DNA of 64,000 bases from Echinarachnius parma (Eukaryota > Echinodermata > Echinoidea > Clypeasteroida > Echinarachniidae), in contig JBAMJV010008509.1 of NCBI GenBank assembly GCA_037951105.1, forward strand, positions 1 to 64,000, given 5' to 3'. Below, piece after piece: positions 11,930 through 24,800 of the stretch. Every line of letters begins with the position of its first letter. Position 1 is the stretch's first letter. Below the pieces are notes generated by a model. It made no database searches. It worked only from the letters and a program-made list of their open reading frames with translations, and was not told where the DNA came from. The translations under genes were made by a program, and so were the position numbers.

Positions 11930-14349
11930 TGTTGAGTTTTGCTTGAAATTATCCAAGACTGGCAAGACGTAAGACTACTAAAGACACAAGGTGTGTCCTT
12001 TTTAAAATGATATACTTTACTGCACTATATTATGTTGAGTATTCTCTGTAGGTCCTTTTACTCTCTTAAGTTCTGTAATATAAAGAGCAACAACAATGTA
12101 AGAGTTAGACTAATTCAGAAGAACATTTGAATATTACTTAGACATTGAACATTTGAACATTCAAACATGTTTGCTTATTTGTTATAATAACAAACTGAGG
12201 CATACATATGCATATACTTATATATACATTACAACTATTTTTTGCCAATGGAAAAGAGCAAATTACTGAAATTAGGTCACTAAATTATTCTTATCTACAT
12301 TTTCCATGATACAGCGCATAGTTGATTGGGTTCCAATGCAATGGGCCACAAATTTTTTGGGAAAAAACAGTAAATTATGTACAATTTACATCAGCAATTG
12401 CCCACTACAAAATATTTAGTTAGTACATTTTTAGTATTATCATACATCAGGTGCCAAAGTGTTATATTCCCACTTTTCCGCCCATCAGAACGGCTTTATG
12501 GACGATGAATTAAATGTTACACGTCTCATAAAAAAGTTCTTTACATCAAAACAAAGTTAGACAAATAAAATTGAAAACAATCTGTTATTTAATGTTATTA
12601 ATTAACAAATAATACATCTTTCTAATCAAGCATGATCAAATTATACATATAAGAAATACATTTGTTCTCAATTGTAACACACAATTTTCAACCACCAAAA
12701 CTAACTTGACGAGAACTGTCCTTCACTAAATAAATCGGTCTTCCTGAATTAGCCCACACAATATGAAGCAGGTGGGACTGTGATAAAAAAAAATTGCTAA
12801 AACCAAGGCCGAGAATAAACCGAATAACTTTGGAAACACATCAAGACAAAAACAGAATTTGACTTACATTAAATCATTCATTCATTTAAAAGTTACTCTT
12901 AAGAGAATTGCATCAATTTAATAGGTATGCGAGTAAAAATTTACGAGAATTTGTGCTATTTCACTTACCTACCTCCCACTTCAACAAGTTCACTCGGACG
13001 CTTTATGACAAGCCAAGTGTCTTTGAAAACAAAATTGATAACAGGATGATAAAAGTGTTGTTGTTTAAACACTTTATGTACAATAATCACGTAAACGGGC
13101 TTTATTTTGAAATTAATCATAATAAATACCTTTTAGAATACTGACTGATGCTTTTATCTCCGATTCTTATTTGACGAAAACGTAACATTTTATATCAATA
13201 ATTTAACATGTATTTTAGTACTATACTGCGTCCCATAAATGATGCCATAACAACAGAACGCTGTGTGCATGCCTGTGTCAAATTACATGTTTCGTTCTCT
13301 CTTTTTCCGTGAACATTTCTTTAAATAATAGCAGTAAATATGTTTCGTTTTTTTTCCTTTTCCTTGAACAGTTCGCATCACATAATTAGAATTTGTAATA
13401 AGAGCAAAAATCATTTAAAGCGAGCCTGAATCACTTATGTGATCTTTTTGTTTTAAATGACACGTGGGCATGGGGAACCCCCAGTAATTTTGAAAATCCT
13501 TATAAAATTAAAGGAATACAATACATATTGTGCGCCCTCCTCATGCATCAATCGTGCATGCCCCCCCCCCCCCCCCCCCCCTCCCCCATGAGCCTCTAAG
13601 TTCATGTCTTAGCATCTGTTATAATTATTTTATGAATATTGTATGAATTTACATTGTTATTGTCACATTTAATTATTATATATGTATTACAAGTGTGTTT
13701 TTTTAATACTATACCTTTCACTTATGTCTTGAATAAAAAAATTTTAAAAAGAAGATATACATATATTAATGAATGTTTTATGCCACCATGGCTTTTTTTA
13801 CACTGCATTTTTAGGAATATAAATAAAGTTCATATTTTGTTGTCATGCATGCATGCAAATGAATCATGCCTACAAGTAATTGCTTACTGGTTGGTAGAAT
13901 TTTAAAATAATTGTAATGCCATTAGTTGTATTATTGCTTTCTTTTGCCAATGGATGACACATTTCTGTATAACACTTGCATGTTTGAAGACCAAATAAAA
14001 TACATCTTATCTTATTTCATCTCATCATTATCTTTCCATTTCAAACCTTTCAAGTTTTAACCATAAATATTAATAATCAAACAATGTTCGACTGTCTTCA
14101 TTATTTTTAGTATTGTAGTATTGTCAGCATGCATGCCAATTCAAATTGAAAATAGTCAGAAATACGCCTCCACATGGGATTCTTCTTTTTTTAATCTGAC
14201 TCCGTACTAATGCATCCCGAATTTAGTAGTTCGACACCGGGCCGACATACATATTCTGTATCTTCTCAACTCGCGCATGCGCACAGCCAGAATTTCCGAC
14301 TTGTATAATATCGCACATGCACAATTCACGAGTGTACATAAAAAAAGGA
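11930..14349. other. Upstream region of DNAAF6 and AT-rich spacer
   Basis: The first 100 or so bases should hold the DNAAF6 5' UTR and promoter, but I saw no clear core motif or X-box there. The rest is AT-rich and without credible exons. A poly-C run lies at about 13561-13587. Confidence 0.4.
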
Positions 14350-14359
14350 CCCTGATAGC

Positions 14360-15060
14360 AGACACTGGTAAAAATTACGTCAAATTTACGTCATTTTACG
14401 TCCTGTACGTCGTCTTAACGACGTCTTAAATTAACGTCAAAAAGTGAAGATTTTGCACCCGCGTTTACCGTGATATCGACGTCATATTTTGACGTGATAT
14501 TGACGTATTTTTTTCCGAAAAGGCGTCTTTATGACGTCTTTAAGTCGTCAATTTGTACCATTAATTACGTTATTAAGACGACATAAAGACGTCGTATTGG
14601 TCAAACTAAGACGTGATTTGTACGTCTGGATTTGACTTGATTTTCACCTTGTGTACGTCGTCTTTAAGACGTCGTAAATTCACGTCAAAAAGTGAAGATT
14701 TTGCACCCGCGTTTACCGTGATATAGACGTCATATTTTGACGTGATAATGACGTATTTTTATCCGAAAAGGCGTCTTTATGACGTCTTTAAGTCGTCAAT
14801 TTGTACCATTAATTACATTATTAAGACGACATAAAGACGTCTTATTGGTCAATATAAGACGTGATTTTTACGTATTGATTTGGTGTGATTTTCACGTCGT
14901 GTACGTCGTCTTAAAGACGTCATAAATTCACGTCAAAAAGTGAAGATTTTGCACCCGCGTTTCACGACATATCTATAGACGTCATATTCTGACGTGCTAA
15001 CGACGTCTTTTTATGACAAAAAGACGTCGTATTGACGTCATATTTTGAAGCGATTTTTAC
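14360..15060. repeat. Left ACGTC array, ~248-bp units
   Basis: About three tandem units of 247-248 bp are marked by the word GATTTTGCACCCGCG at 14449, 14696 and 14944. Each unit has paired inverted GACGTC-type motifs, such as CGTCTTTAAGACGTCG, so single strands could fold extensively. Confidence 0.85.
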
Positions 15061-15479
15061 ATTATTAATTATTATTATTAATTATTATTATTAATTATTA
15101 TTATTATTATTAATTATTAATAATTTAAAAATTGAGATGGTTATGTCTTGTAGTATATTCCACAGTCAACACTTTTATAACATGTAACACATAATCCTAT
15201 CCTATTCCTAAATCCTAAACCTATCCTATAACCTACGTCTAACACCTTACTGATCAGTTATCGTATAGGTTCCGTATATATATCCCGCTTCTTAGTATGT
15301 GAGATTTAAATGGTTAGTATTGACTGTTTAGTATTTCAAAGAGTTGATGCCTAAATAATTAATTTGCAAATCATGTTGAACATATTAAAAACAGGTTGGT
15401 ATTTATATTAGTTTTAATATCTGCAAAAACAAGATCATAATAACAATGTTTTCAATGTAAATAGTTATAAAAATTGGAA

Positions 15480-15970
15480 TTTTACTTTGCACTCTAATGC
15501 GATTGTTTATAATCGATCATGAATGAATCCTGTATCCATTAGACCTGAAGAAGTTAATCATAAGTCCTACTGTATTTTCTTTTGTTATTCATGTTCTAAA
15601 AGGTTTCTTTAGAAAATTTAGCAATATTACCACCTTGGGATCATTGGGTTATTTCCACTTTGATACGATCGTTTATAATCGATCATGAATTATTCTTGTA
15701 GGCAATCCTATTATGTTGTAGACGTTCATAAGTCCAATATTTGTTTGTTTGTTTTTACTCATGTTCTAAAGGGATTCTTTAGGAAATCTAGCAATATTTC
15801 CACCCTGGCATCATTGGGTTATTTCCACTTTGATACTATCGTTTATAATCGATGATGAATTATTCCTGTAGGCGATAATAGGTTGTAGACAGTCCAATAT
15901 TTGTTTGTTTTTTCTCATGTGCTTAAAGGTTTCTTTAGATAATTTAGCAATGTTACCTTGGCAACATTGA
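15480..15970. repeat. Three ~168-bp tandem units
   Basis: The words CGTTTATAATCGATCATGAA and GGTTTCTTTAGAAAATTTAGC recur three times with spacing of about 166-172 bp. Each unit holds the palindrome ATAATCGAT. There is no coding potential. Confidence 0.75.
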
Positions 15971-16029
15971 ACATTTGTTGTATTAGCATTATACAGATAA
16001 TCACCTAAATTGCATATTTGTTTATTAGG

Positions 16030-16830
16030 TCAGAGGCAGGCGCGCCGGAAGCAGTTTTGGATTGGGGGGGGGGGGGGGGGCAAAACCCCAAGGGGGCTCA
16101 CAATTTGTGTGTATAGGGGCTCATGCCCAACCACACTCTGGGTTGCCAAGTTTGAGCCAGAGGTGAGAGTGAGACATTGCGAGGGAGCGAAGCGACTGAG
16201 CGGGGGAGGGTGTGGGAGGGGGGGGGGTGTCCCCCCTCCCACGGTAGGGAGTTTTTGCATTTTTGGACTTGAAATTGTGCAACCTGATGCATACCTAGAT
16301 AGGAAATTCGGCTGTATTTGGGAAAGCGTGATATGATTTGATCGACCAGAAAGTTTTAATATATTTTTCACGTAGAAAACAAATAATTGACACCTAATAA
16401 ATATGTACCCCAAAACACACACACACAACACAACATAAACCATCATTATGCAACATTATGTATGATCCAACAACACACTGCCAATAATGAGTCCCGATGG
16501 AGCGAAGCGCCTGAGTGCTGGGGCAGGGAGGGAGGGGGAGGGTTTGGGAGGGGGTATCCCCCTCCCCCGGTAAGAAAGATTTTGCATTTATGAATTTGAA
16601 ATTGTGCAATCTGGTGCATACCTAGATAGGAAATTCGGGCTTAAGATTAACTGCATCTGGGAAAGCGTGTTATGATTTGATATATTTTTCACGAAGAAAG
16701 CAAATAATTGACGCACTAATAAATATGCACCACTCCCACATAAATATTGTATTTAGTGTCATACACAGTTCCAACATAAACCATATATGGCTTATGTATG
16801 ATCCAACAACATGGCCTACAGCTAATAATG
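16030..16830. repeat. Two diverged tandem copies of a G-rich repeat
   Basis: The blocks at about 16040-16470 and 16480-16830 share, in order, GAGCGAAGCG, a G-run region with its C-rich counterpart (GGTATCCCCCTCCC), TTGAAATTGTGCAA, GCATACCTAGATAGGAAATT and ATGTATGATCCAACAACA. A 19-base G run lies near 16063. This looks like a dimer of a non-coding mobile repeat inserted between the two ACGTC arrays. Confidence 0.65.
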
Positions 16831-16833
16831 AAT

Positions 16834-18075
16834 CCCTGATAGCAAACACTGGTAAAAATGACGTCAAATTTACGTCGTTTTTCGTCGTGCACGTCGTCTT
16901 AAAGACGTCTTAAATTCACGTCAAAAAGTGAAGATTTTGCACCCGCGTTTACCGTTATATAGACGTCATATTTTGACGTGAAAATGACGTATTTTTTTCC
17001 GAAAAGGCGTCTTGAAGACGTCTTGAAGACGTCATTTTGTACCATAAATTACGCCATTTAGACGACATAAAGACGTCTTATTGGTCAATATAAGACGTGA
17101 TTTTTACGTCTGGATTTGACGTCATTTCCACCTTGTGTACGTCGTCTTTAAGACGTCGTAAATTCACGTCAAAAAGTGAAGATTTTGCACCCGCGTTTAC
17201 CGTGATATAGACGTCATATTTTGACGTGATAATGACGTATTTTTTTCCGAAAAGGCGTCTTTACGACGTCTTGAAGACGTCAATTTGTACCATAAATTAC
17301 GCCATTTAGACGACATAAAGACGTCTTATTGGTCAATATAAGACGTGCTTTTTACGTCTGGATTTGACGTCATTTCCACCTTGTGTACGTCGTCTTTAAG
17401 ACGTCGTAAATTCACGTCAAAAAGTGAAGATTTTGCACCCGCGTTTACCGTGATATAGACGTCATATTTTGACGTGATAATGATGTATTTTTTTCCGAAA
17501 AGGCGTCTTTACGACGTCTTGAAGACGTCAATTTGTACCATAAATTACGCCATTTAGACGACATAAAGACGTCTTATTGGTCAATATAAGACGTGCTTTT
17601 TACGTCTGGATTTGACGTCATTTCCACCTTGTGTACGTCGTCTTTAAGACGTCGTAAATTCACGTCAAAAAGTGAAGATTTTGCACCCGCGTTTACCGTG
17701 ATATAGACGTCATATTTTGACGTGATAATGACGTATTTTTTTCCGAAAAAGCGTCTTTACGACGTCTTGAAGACGTCAATTTTTACCATAAATTACGCCA
17801 TTTAGACGACATAAAGACGTCTTATTGGTCAATAGAAGACGCAATTTTATGTCTGGATTTGACGTCATTTCCACCTTGTGTACGTCGTCTTTAAGACGTC
17901 GTAAATTCACGTCAAAAAGTGAAGATTTTGCACCCGCGTTTACCGTGATATAGACGTCATATTTTGACGTGATTAATGATGTATCTTTTTCCGAAAAGGC
18001 GTCTTGAAGACGTCTTGAAGACGTCAATTTGTACCATAAAATACGCCATTTAGACGACATAAGGACGTCTTATTG
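16834..18075. repeat. Right ACGTC array, five ~248-bp units
   Basis: Units are marked by GATTTTGCACCCGCG at about 16931, 17179, 17428, 17678 and 17923. They are more alike than the left-hand units. Perfect CRE octamers (TGACGTCA) recur once per unit after GGATT. The array begins with an internal copy of the element's left end. Confidence 0.85.
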
Positions 18076-19480
18076 ACGTCATAAAAAGGTCGTCCATACG
18101 CCCAAAATAATTGTTTAAATGTCTTTGAAAGACGTCATAATCACGTTGTAATAACGTCGTCTATACGACAAAAAATAATTGGAAAAAATGGTTTTAAAAG
18201 ACGTCACAATGACGTCGTAATGAAGTCGTTCATACGACAAAAAATGATGGCAAAAACTAGTCTTGTAAAGACGTCATAATGACGTCTTAATATTGTCGTG
18301 CGTAGGACACAAACCTTAATGGCAAAAATGGTCTTTCAAAGACATCATAAATACGTCGTTATTTTGTCTTCTATACGACAAAAATAAATACTGAAAAAAA
18401 TGATCTTTAAATGACGTAATATTAACGTCATTTTTACGTCCTTCCATACGCCAAAATCAATTGGAAAACTGGTCTTTGAAAGACGTCACAATAACGTCGT
18501 AAAAAGGGCGTCCATACGACAAAAAATTATGGCCAAAAATAGTCTTAAAAAGACGTAAACATGACGTCTTAAAAACGTTGTCCGTACGACACAAACCTTA
18601 ATGGCAAAAATGGTCCTTTCAAAGACATCTTAAAGACGTCATTATAACGTCTTTTATACTACAAAATAAATACTTAAAAGTGACCTTTTAATGACGTGAT
18701 AATGACGTTGTTTTTACATCCTTAATATGACGAAAAACCATTGGAAAAAATGGTCTTTGAAAGACGTCACAATGACGTTAAAAAAAGGTCGTCCATTCGA
18801 CATTAAATGATGGCAAAAACTAGTCTTGACAACACAACATAATGACGTCGTATTAACGTCGTCGTACGACACAAACCATAATGGCAAAAATAGTCTTTAA
18901 AAGACATCATAAAGACGTAAATTTTAAGACGTTTTTATGACAAAATAAGAAGTGAAAAAAGGTCTTTGAAAGACGTAATAAAGACGTCGTTATAACGTCT
19001 TTCATACGATACAAAACAATTGGAAAAACTGGTCTTTGAAAGACGTCTAAATGACGTAGTTAAAAGGTCTTCCATACGACTAAAAGTTATGAACAAAAAC
19101 TAGTCTTGAAAAGACGTAAAAATTACGTCTTTATATTGTTGTCATACGACATAAACCTGTATGTCAAAAATGGTCTTCAAACGACATAATAAAGACGTCG
19201 TTTTCATGTCTTCTATACGACAATAATACATTCTGAAAAATGGTCTTTAAACGACGTTATAATGACATCGTTTTTACGTCTTGCATACGACAAAAATAAA
19301 CAGTGGAAAAATGGTCGTTTAAAGATGTTATAATGACGTCATTCTTACGTCTTTTATACGACATAAGTCATCATGTCAAAAATGGTCTTTAAAATACGTC
19401 ATAATGACGTCGTATTCTGATCGTTTGTACGACATATGACGTGTTTACCAGTTTACGACCAAATTAAGACGTCATAAAGA
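18075..19480. repeat. Degenerate ~65-bp ACGTC units up to the right inverted repeat
   Basis: Shorter degenerate units alternate AATGGCAAAAATGGTCTTT, AAAGACGTCATAATGACGTC and ATACGACAAAAA. They run without a break to the GTCTGCTATCAGGG end. Copies are much more diverged than in the 248-bp array. Confidence 0.75.
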
Positions 19481-19504
19481 CGTCAGTCTGCTATCAGGGG
19501 AAAT

Positions 19505-20060
19505 GCGACGTAGGTGTGGATCGAACCCACGTACCTTGGGTTCATCATCATCATCATCATCATCAATATACGGAAATAGAAGGATTTCTCCTGTAGACTT
19601 TCCGGTCTTCTCTTCATTAATTGTTGCAACTATACATCTATTATAAACTTCAACTCTTTTTGGTTGTGATTTGCAGGGTACTAGTCAACCGGGTTAACAC
19701 TTAACACCCTACTCTTTTCGAGAAGTTGACTAGGTTCTTAGCGTACATGAGGTGTGACTGTCTCATATACACGGGACCTCCATTTATCGTCCTAGCCGAG
19801 GGACGGAGTGTTTTTTCCGCGAATCCTCTTCCTGCGTAGGAAGCACGGCCGGGGAGGGCGATAACACACAACGGGAGTTAGCTCGTATTTTTATGCGTGA
19901 TGGAAAAACGCATTGTCCGATATCCGATGGTAGGGATCGAACCGGGTACCTCTCGCGTCGGAGCCGCACGCTCTCCCGACTTAGCTAACTCGCCTCCCCT
20001 AAACTCGTGAAACTCGGTTCATAGGCAAGTGCTCTATCAATTGCGCCACACAGCGAGTTG
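19505..20060 (-). mobile_element. tRNA-derived SINE sequence, minus strand
   Basis: Read on the minus strand from 19997, a tRNA-like head is followed by about 300 bp of non-tRNA body. The head has an A-box-like region (GTTAGCTAAGTCGGGAGAGC) and a B box (GGTTCGATCCC). The body contains GGAGGTCCCGTGTATATGAG and a CACACCTCATGTACGC-type stretch, as in many marine-invertebrate SINEs. Further tRNA-like fragments flank it: a B-box arm (GTGGGTTCGATCCACAC) near 19512-19530 and an A-box-like arm near 20022-20050. None folds as an intact tRNA gene. Confidence 0.65.
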
Positions 20061-20086
20061 CTTGATTGGCAGTGGATTTTTGGGAT

Positions 20087-20310
20087 ATATAAACCTAACC
20101 CTAACCCTAACCCTAACCCTAATCCTAATCCTAATCCTAATCCTAACCCTAATTTGGTGGCTAACCCTAATCCTAATCCTAATCCTAACCCTAATCCTAA
20201 TCCTAACCCTAATTTAGTGGCTATAGGTCAGATTAATGGCTATATAACCCTAACCCTAACCCTAATCCTAATCGTAATCCTAATCCTAATCCTAATCCTA
20301 ATTTAGTGGC
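20087..20310. repeat. Interstitial telomere-like repeat block
   Basis: Runs of CCCTAA grade into CCTAAT variants and are broken by a repeated spacer, TTAGTGGCTATAGGTCAGAT followed by TAATGGCTATATA. The vertebrate/echinoderm-type TTAGGG motif is therefore arranged in a higher-order unit. It is internal to the sequence and degenerate, so not a chromosome end. Confidence 0.85.
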
Positions 20311-21785
20311 TATAGGTCAGATTAATGGCTATATATATAGGTCAGCGAGTACAAATTTCAGAATATGTATGTCGGCCTGGTGTAAAATTCTCCCGTAGTT
20401 GGGACAAAATCCTTGGTGTCTATAAAGTGGGCTAACACATTGGAGGAGCACATTCTGTTCCTGTTGTTTGTTATTATCATAGGTGCTGGGCCCATAATCT
20501 TTTGGATTTAGCTGTTTAGAAATCTCAAGATAAAGATAAGAATATATTCTTTTCTTAGGCTCTGTTTAGTGCACATTGCCTAATAAATAGTAATAATATA
20601 ATTATACAGGCCACCGAGTTCCCAGTCAGTGGGGATATTCCCCATCCCCCGCGATCGACTCCCATGCTTATCAGAAACTTTTCATGGGACAATATTTCAG
20701 GATCTGAACAATTTTAATTTGTTCCATAATAATTCAGGCCAATTACCATGCGGTGACACAGTGATCCGACTAGTTGTTGAATGGCTATACGTCTAGCTCA
20801 CTATATTTTGGTTGAAACCCTCAAGAAAAAGACAAGAATACTCATCATGTTAAACTAATCCCTGTATATATATGTGTTGTTTTGTAGTATTACTTTTAAC
20901 TACAATTACATGGACGTATTATAGTTCCTCTTTCCCAGAGTTCAGGGGATGTATTCTGAAAACGACTTTAAGTTAAAATTTATTGTATCTACGTCATATC
21001 TACGTCACTAAAATATATTCTAGCAAATCGCTATATTGTATTGACATCTTGATAAATCGTTCTTTTTAAATGTTTTTGCATGATCTTTTGAGGAATTAGC
21101 ATTAGCCTAACAATGACACTTCGATGAATCGATTTTAGTTTTTTTTTTAATGCGCATTCACTTTATAAATTTAAATTGCATTTTGCTTAGTCGAAATTGT
21201 ATAAAGTAGTACAGTGTTGGTCAAAAATGATATTAGTAATGAAAAATATGTCAGTTGGCATTCGAAACTAACAATTATTATTCAATAAGCATTATTTTTG
21301 CTAGAAAAACACTTGGTATTAACCGGGCTGTTTTCATAAAATTAAACAAATCTGTTAACCGTTAGAAGGCGCCCTCCAGACACCTCAAGATCCAACCATT
21401 TTAAAATTAGAATAAAGATTATGTGAATGTGATGTTTAGCAAACTTTAATTCAATATATGAGATTATCAGAAACAATTCTCAAACCATTTTGGTATTATC
21501 TTTAACAATGATGTCACGGTAGGATTTATACATATTTTTGAATTATTGAATACAAGTTTGTCCCTCACATTTGATTCCAATCATAATGGATGTCAGTCGT
21601 CTGAAACGTTTCAAGACCGACTTTGATTAAACAAAGTTGATTATGTGCTTTTTCAAAAGTCAATACTTCACAAACAAAGTTCTGTTTCTTGAAACGCCCT
21701 CTAAACCAAAACTTATATCGCTGTCGCGTTCACATTTATAGCTAGCACAGGCAAATCAATGAGATGATATGAGCGAGCGGTGCAT
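20311..21785. other. Spacer upstream of RRP8
   Basis: AT-rich sequence with no credible exon on either strand. Short CT- and T-rich runs are present. I see no tRNA or structured RNA. Confidence 0.4.
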
Positions 21786-21830
21786 GCAATGCACGTGCGC
21801 GCGTGAACGCTTAATACACGTGTTACGTGT
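21786..21830 (+). promoter_or_regulatory. Two CACGTG E-boxes upstream of RRP8
   Basis: Perfect CACGTG palindromes lie at 21792-21797 and 21817-21822, within 90 bp of the inferred RRP8 start codon. The surrounding sequence is CpG-rich (GTGCGCGCGTG). Myc/Max-type factors bind CACGTG and often control ribosome-biogenesis genes, so regulation of RRP8 is plausible but inferred. Confidence 0.4.
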
Positions 21831-21879
21831 AATAGGTACAGGTGTCAACGTGAAAGTAAACAAACACTCGTGGTGGAAG

Positions 21880-24800
21880 ATGTCTTCAAACTTAGATTTC
21901 TGGTTTACGGATAACTCATCAGGATGGCAAGAGGATACCGATTCAAGCAAACTGCACGACTCCCTGTTTGAACCTTCAACTGCAGAAAAGGTGGGCTAAA
22001 GTTTAATTATTACACGGCTTGAAGTTGGAAGTATTTTCATTTTCAGTGAACAGCTACAGTCCCATTCATAGAAATACGTGCTGGAACCGCTTCAATAAAA
22101 TAAAGTCTGTTTTACTTTGTTTAGAATTTAGATTACTCTTATATTACTTAGTTACTCTAGAATAGTCTTGCCTCTTACTCTGATGTGTATGTAGCTGCCT
22201 GGGTGGATGTATGATTGTGAAAATTAATGAAATGTGAGAAATAACGAGGCAATCAACACTCAGATTGCGCAATAATTGAAATTGAATTGATGATATACAA
22301 CAATGACTGTACAAATGGCCGATATGCTTAGCTACAGCTTATTAATGTGTATTGTGTCTGAAAAAGGTAAATGGTCCACCTGACTGGACCACTTACTTTA
22401 GTCCCGGGGGGGGGGGGGGGGGGGGGGGGGGGTGGGTCTGTCCTCATTGAAAGGGGGGTATCATGCATGACCAAGAAAACAAGTAATTAGGGTGGTTTTT
22501 CACGATCAGGCGAGATACTCGAGTATCTCGTTTAGGGTCTCAAAATCACCCAAAATCAGCAAATAGGGTATCTATTTTAGGCTGATGAATTACTCGTTTA
22601 GGGTCTCAACAAGATGAATTACTCATTAGGTCTCAAAAACTCAGCTTACTTGCTTAGGGTATCAAAAATAGTTATAACTTGCTTAGGGGTTTACAAAAAA
22701 TTGATTACTTGCTTAGGGTATCAAAAATACTTGCTTAGGGGTATGCTTTCATTTCAAACTGATTACCTCTTCCTTTACAAAATTAATCACGCCGATTCTG
22801 AGCTTAGTCCCATGTGATCAATTTGGCGTAACCTTTCAGAATCACATGGGACTAAGCTCAGAATCGGTGCGAAATTTTGTGAAAGGAGAGGTAATCAGTT
22901 TTAAATGAAAGCATAACCATACAAGATTACCTTGGGCTGATTCATATGGATATAATATGTTGCTTTGGTATTAATTTATATTCCCAAAATATGTTTTTTG
23001 GGGATAATTTTTCAAAGAAAAAAAAACGATTTATTTTTTTATATTTTATTTTATTTTTTATTTTATTTTTTATTTTTTTTCCGATCCGATTTTTTCCCCG
23101 ATTTTTTCTGCATGATCGGAAATCGGCAAAAATGATCCGATCAACCATGATCGGATCGGGATCGGCATGCTGATCCGATGATCGGTTACAGCATTACTCT
23201 CTGTCAACGTGAGTATTGCACTCAGCATGTACGTCTATGACAGAGCTATACTGCGATTGCCTGCATGTGACGTCACAAAGATGTCATTTTTCTTCGCCCG
23301 GACTCAATTTTTTTACGGGGATTACTAAAGTGAATTTAAAAGTTTTTTTATTTTACTGGGTTTCCGACGCGGAAAATATGTTTTTATTAGTAATCTTCAT
23401 GAAAATCTACCTTACAGTAAAACACAATTTTTAGGTAGTTTTCTTGTCAGCCAACCTTTAAGGATGGGGTAAACATATTTGTGCAGGCACTACTCGGCTG
23501 GTGATGGACAGGCAGCATCTATATCAGGAACTCCATCAAAATTATTGATTATATACATACACAAATAATTAAAAATTAATTTTGAATGAATGCCCAAACG
23601 CAGATTTGTTTGGACAGTCCGAACAGATATAATAATTCGCAAAGCATAACAGGTAATTAAACAAACCTGGCCGCCATGTAAACGAGTGATAATTAGCCAG
23701 GGTATGTTCATTGATTTAATGGGATCCTGTGTTCCTAAAAAATAACTGCCAAGTCATGTATCAAATTAGCTGTCTATTACTCTCTAAATGATGATCATAG
23801 TAACCCATACTAGCTTCATTGTCCTTTAATCAGCAGTTGAAATAAACAAGTCTTAGAGAACAAATCTTTTAACTGGGATTAATAATGAAGCCTTGAAAGT
23901 GATTCAGATTACATCTACCATTTGAAGTAAATAGGCCAGTATAATTCAGAAACAATACAAGTTTAAACACTATGCCATTTGAACTAACCCTATAATATGC
24001 CAAAGCTGTTGCTGAAATTGCAATCATTTAGTATAGTATTTAAACAATTATATATTTAACTGTTCTTTTATCTCTTTGATGTTCTAGATAATGCCCAAGA
24101 GTAATAGAAAGAGGAAAAAGAAAATCAACAAGACACTTCCTACAGAGCTTGGCAATGATGGTGCAGAATCAGAGAAGGTTGAATCGATGACGTCGTCTAT
24201 TGCTGAAGCAGGACATGGAAGGAAAAGAAAGAAGGGCAAGCAAGGGTCGGTCAATGGACATCAAATTTCACCCCAAACTGAATCATCAACTGGCCCACAG
24301 ACAAAGATACCCAATTCGTCTTCTCCTTCGAAGGATGATGAAAATAAAATATCTGAGCAAGGGGATGTAATTGAACAGATAGGAGGAGAGAAAGAGCCAG
24401 AGGTTAGAACTAGGAATAAAAGGAAGCGGAAAGCGAGCAAAAACAAATTTAAGGTCGCTTCATCTCCAAATGATACAGGAAAAGTGGAGGACGTCGACAG
24501 CGATGACGGTCTTGCTGTCACGATAGGTCAGGAACAGGCGTTACAGAATGAGAATACGTCTGCTATGGAGAAATTATCAAGGAAAGAAAGGAGAAAACTG
24601 AAGAGGAAAATGGCTAAGCAGGAAAAAAGCAGTATCAATGAGCAGAATGTTAAATCGAAATTGGATGCAAACCCAAAAGCAAAAGTTTGTGAAACCAGCC
24701 CACAGAATAGCCAAGTAAATAGCGAAGAAGGCATAGCATCACCAGAAGATGAGGATGATGGTGATGATGATGATGATGATGATGATGATGGTGACGATGG

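Larger units (their letters stand above)
14350..19498. mobile_element. Large inverted-repeat element packed with ACGTC tandem arrays
   Basis: The outer ends are inverted: CCCTGATAGCAGAC at the left and GTCTGCTATCAGGG at the right. An internal copy of the left end (CCCTGATAGCAAACACTGG) at about 16834 suggests nested or fused copies. Almost all of 14360-15060 and 16850-19480 consists of ACGTC, GACGTC and TGACGTCA words in tandem units. No transposase-like frame is visible, so it is non-autonomous. The 15060-16830 middle is unrelated sequence with its own repeats. Superfamily is not assigned. Confidence 0.7.

Noticed and set aside
16010-16609. Gly- and Pro-rich frames around 16.0-16.6 kb
   Set aside because: They result from G and C runs in a duplicated non-coding repeat.
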